Assembly: GCA_028684885.1 (NCBI GenBank)
Contig: JAQUFB010000008.1
Location: 1-34,748 of the forward strand
Direction of reading: 5' to 3'
Source of the DNA: Sulfurovum sp.
GTDB lineage: Bacteria > Campylobacterota > Campylobacteria > Campylobacterales > Sulfurovaceae
DNA length: 34,748 bases
The notes under the pieces: model-generated
What the model was told of the DNA's origin: nothing
The model's input: the letters and a program-made list of their open reading frames with translations, nothing else
Database searches by the model: none
Program-made: the position numbers and the translations under genes
Shown here: positions 33,844 through 34,748 of the stretch, piece by piece
How positions within the stretch are numbered: the first letter of the stretch is position 1
Layout: each line of letters opens with the position of its first letter

Positions 33844-34599
33844 ATGAGTCTTCCAAAATTTTTTATACTGATTATAGGCACCGAAATACTCAATCAACGG
33901 AGACGGGACAAGCATTTTGACTTTGTTGCCTCTTCGCTTGCAGATAGAGGCTATAAGCTCACGGGCTCGTTTATTATCGAGGATGATCCTGCGCTCATCG
34001 TTCAAACGATCAAATTTATCGCCGCACAACCCAATGCCGTACTCTTCAGTTTCGGGGGGATCGGTTCAACTCCGGATGACCACACAAGACAATGTGCTGC
34101 AATTGCCCTCAGAGACGGGACACTGCCTATACACGAGGAAGCCAAAAAGATCATCGTCGGCCAGCTTGGAGAGAAAGCCTACCCCTACTCCGTACGCATG
34201 GCAGAACTGCCAAGAGGTGCGAAACTCATCGACAACCCCGTCAACAAAATGCCGGCATTCAGCCTTGATGAGCGTTATTTCTTTATGCCGGGATTTCCTG
34301 AAATGAGCCATCCAATGGTCGAAGAGATATTAACCAGGCTCATCACGGAAAAACAGGCCTATTACCGCCATACACTCACTGCACTCTGCAAAGAGAATCT
34401 CTTTATCGATCTTATGGAGCAGATGCCAAAGGGGATAGAGTTCTCATCGCTGCCGAAACTCTATGAGGATGGATGGCGGGTTTCCATCTCCGTAGCCTCC
34501 TATGATAAAGATCTGGCTGATCGTTCCTTTAAAATGTATACCGACCTGCTTGATCAAAAAGGGATACACTACGGACTCCATGATGAGAGCAATATCTAA
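33844..34599 (+). CDS. CinA-like/MoaB-fold molybdopterin-binding domain protein
   Basis: 251 residues. N-terminal half has the MoCF_biosynth fold: FILIIGTEILNQRRRDKHFD (the TEIL type of CinA-family proteins), then SFGGIGSTPDDHTRQC, the GGxGxTxDD.T active-site loop, and ALDERYFFMPGFPEM-type segments (residues about 130-160), as in CinA/YfaY N-terminal domains. The C-terminal third (about 175-251) is not the classical CinA amidohydrolase domain and may be a short extension. The function may be nucleotide-pyrophosphate hydrolysis, as for CinA N-terminal domains, but this is not established. AGGA precedes the ATG. It directly abuts the MFS gene (stop then ATG). Confidence 0.82.
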   Translation: MSLPKFFILIIGTEILNQRRRDKHFDFVASSLADRGYKLTGSFIIEDDPALIVQTIKFIAAQPNAVLFSFGGIGSTPDDHTRQCAAIALRDGTLPIHEEAKKIIVGQLGEKAYPYSVRMAELPRGAKLIDNPVNKMPAFSLDERYFFMPGFPEMSHPMVEEILTRLITEKQAYYRHTLTALCKENLFIDLMEQMPKGIEFSSLPKLYEDGWRVSISVASYDKDLADRSFKMYTDLLDQKGIHYGLHDESNI

Positions 34600-34748
34600 A
34601 TGGCAGGGTATCTAGAAGTATTGAAACACCCTGTCGTAAGACGGCTTTCAGCGATACAGTTCCTCTCCTATTTTGGTACATGGTTTTCCCAGGTTGCCAT
34701 CTTTGCAATGATTGTCGGATATGGGGCGGATGCACTGACGATTGCACT
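34600..34748 (+). CDS. MFS-type transporter, 5' part only
   Basis: Starts at 34600 immediately after the TAA of the cinA-like gene, so it is probably co-transcribed and translated by re-initiation; the gene runs off the right edge after 49 codons. The peptide MAGYLEVLKHPVVRRLSAIQ is followed by FLSYFGTWFSQVAIFAMIVG, which is the first helix pattern of major-facilitator efflux proteins (R-x-L then FxSxxGxW). The substrate is unknown. Confidence 0.7.
   Translation, partial: MAGYLEVLKHPVVRRLSAIQFLSYFGTWFSQVAIFAMIVGYGADALTIA

Noticed and set aside
1-34748. CRISPR arrays and tRNA or rRNA genes
   Set aside because: No regularly spaced repeat set and no cloverleaf or rRNA-like stretch was recognised by reading; a program such as tRNAscan-SE would be decisive.

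Overview
The window looks like a chromosomal segment of a Campylobacterota (Epsilonproteobacteria) member, probably a Sulfurovum/Sulfurimonas-type marine chemolithotroph. This is inferred from family-level recognition: an M23 peptidase followed by a bactofilin (the Csd/CcmA cell-shape pair), an arginyl/leucyl-transferase of the Bpt type, a pdxJ-pdxA pair, several TATAAT-only promoters, and compact housekeeping operons. No database search was possible.

Layout. 1-173: 5' part of a thioredoxin-like gene. 174-8296: accessory block with a degenerate Rhs fragment between two direct repeats, a Sel1-repeat gene, and a very large lipoprotein-type Rhs/YD-repeat gene broken by a one-base frameshift in a G5 run. 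8297-11603: plus-strand operon pdxJ-pdxA-M23 peptidase-bactofilin. 11609-18888: mostly minus-strand core genes (zinc-ribbon protein, TPR proteins, trpC, YkgJ-type protein, TrmN6-like methyltransferase, MnmC-like FAD oxidoreductase) with plus-strand yqeY-like and bpt genes. 18889-24899: second accessory block with a REP-associated tyrosine transposase (RAYT), a truncated universal stress protein, a GC-richer and probably imported CPA2 antiporter, an MgtE C-terminal remnant, and a C-terminally truncated SpvB-like secreted protein. 24900-34748: core genes glyS, DUF2798, an unlisted 51-residue membrane protein, trmL, purU, leuB, leuD, rpoD, a glycine-zipper lipoprotein, a CinA-like protein and the start of an MFS transporter.

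How parts fit together. PdxA and PdxJ catalyse consecutive steps of DXP-dependent pyridoxal phosphate synthesis, and their operon continues into two cell-shape genes. leuD-leuB belong to leucine synthesis, trpC to tryptophan synthesis, purU to the one-carbon pool; trmL and the TrmN6-like enzyme modify tRNA. The two accessory blocks share a theme: large secreted YD/SpvB proteins, fragments and truncations, G6 runs upstream of the big genes, and short palindromic repeats. The palindromes could be substrates of the RAYT transposase.

Most notable: the frameshifted surface-anchored Rhs with a variable tip and an adjacent Sel1 gene (candidate toxin-immunity pair); the 22-bp inverted hairpin pair that supplies the stop codons of both flanking convergent genes; a 24-bp-arm inverted repeat downstream of the rpoD/lipoprotein locus; and the in-frame junction between the SpvB-like and MgtE remnants.
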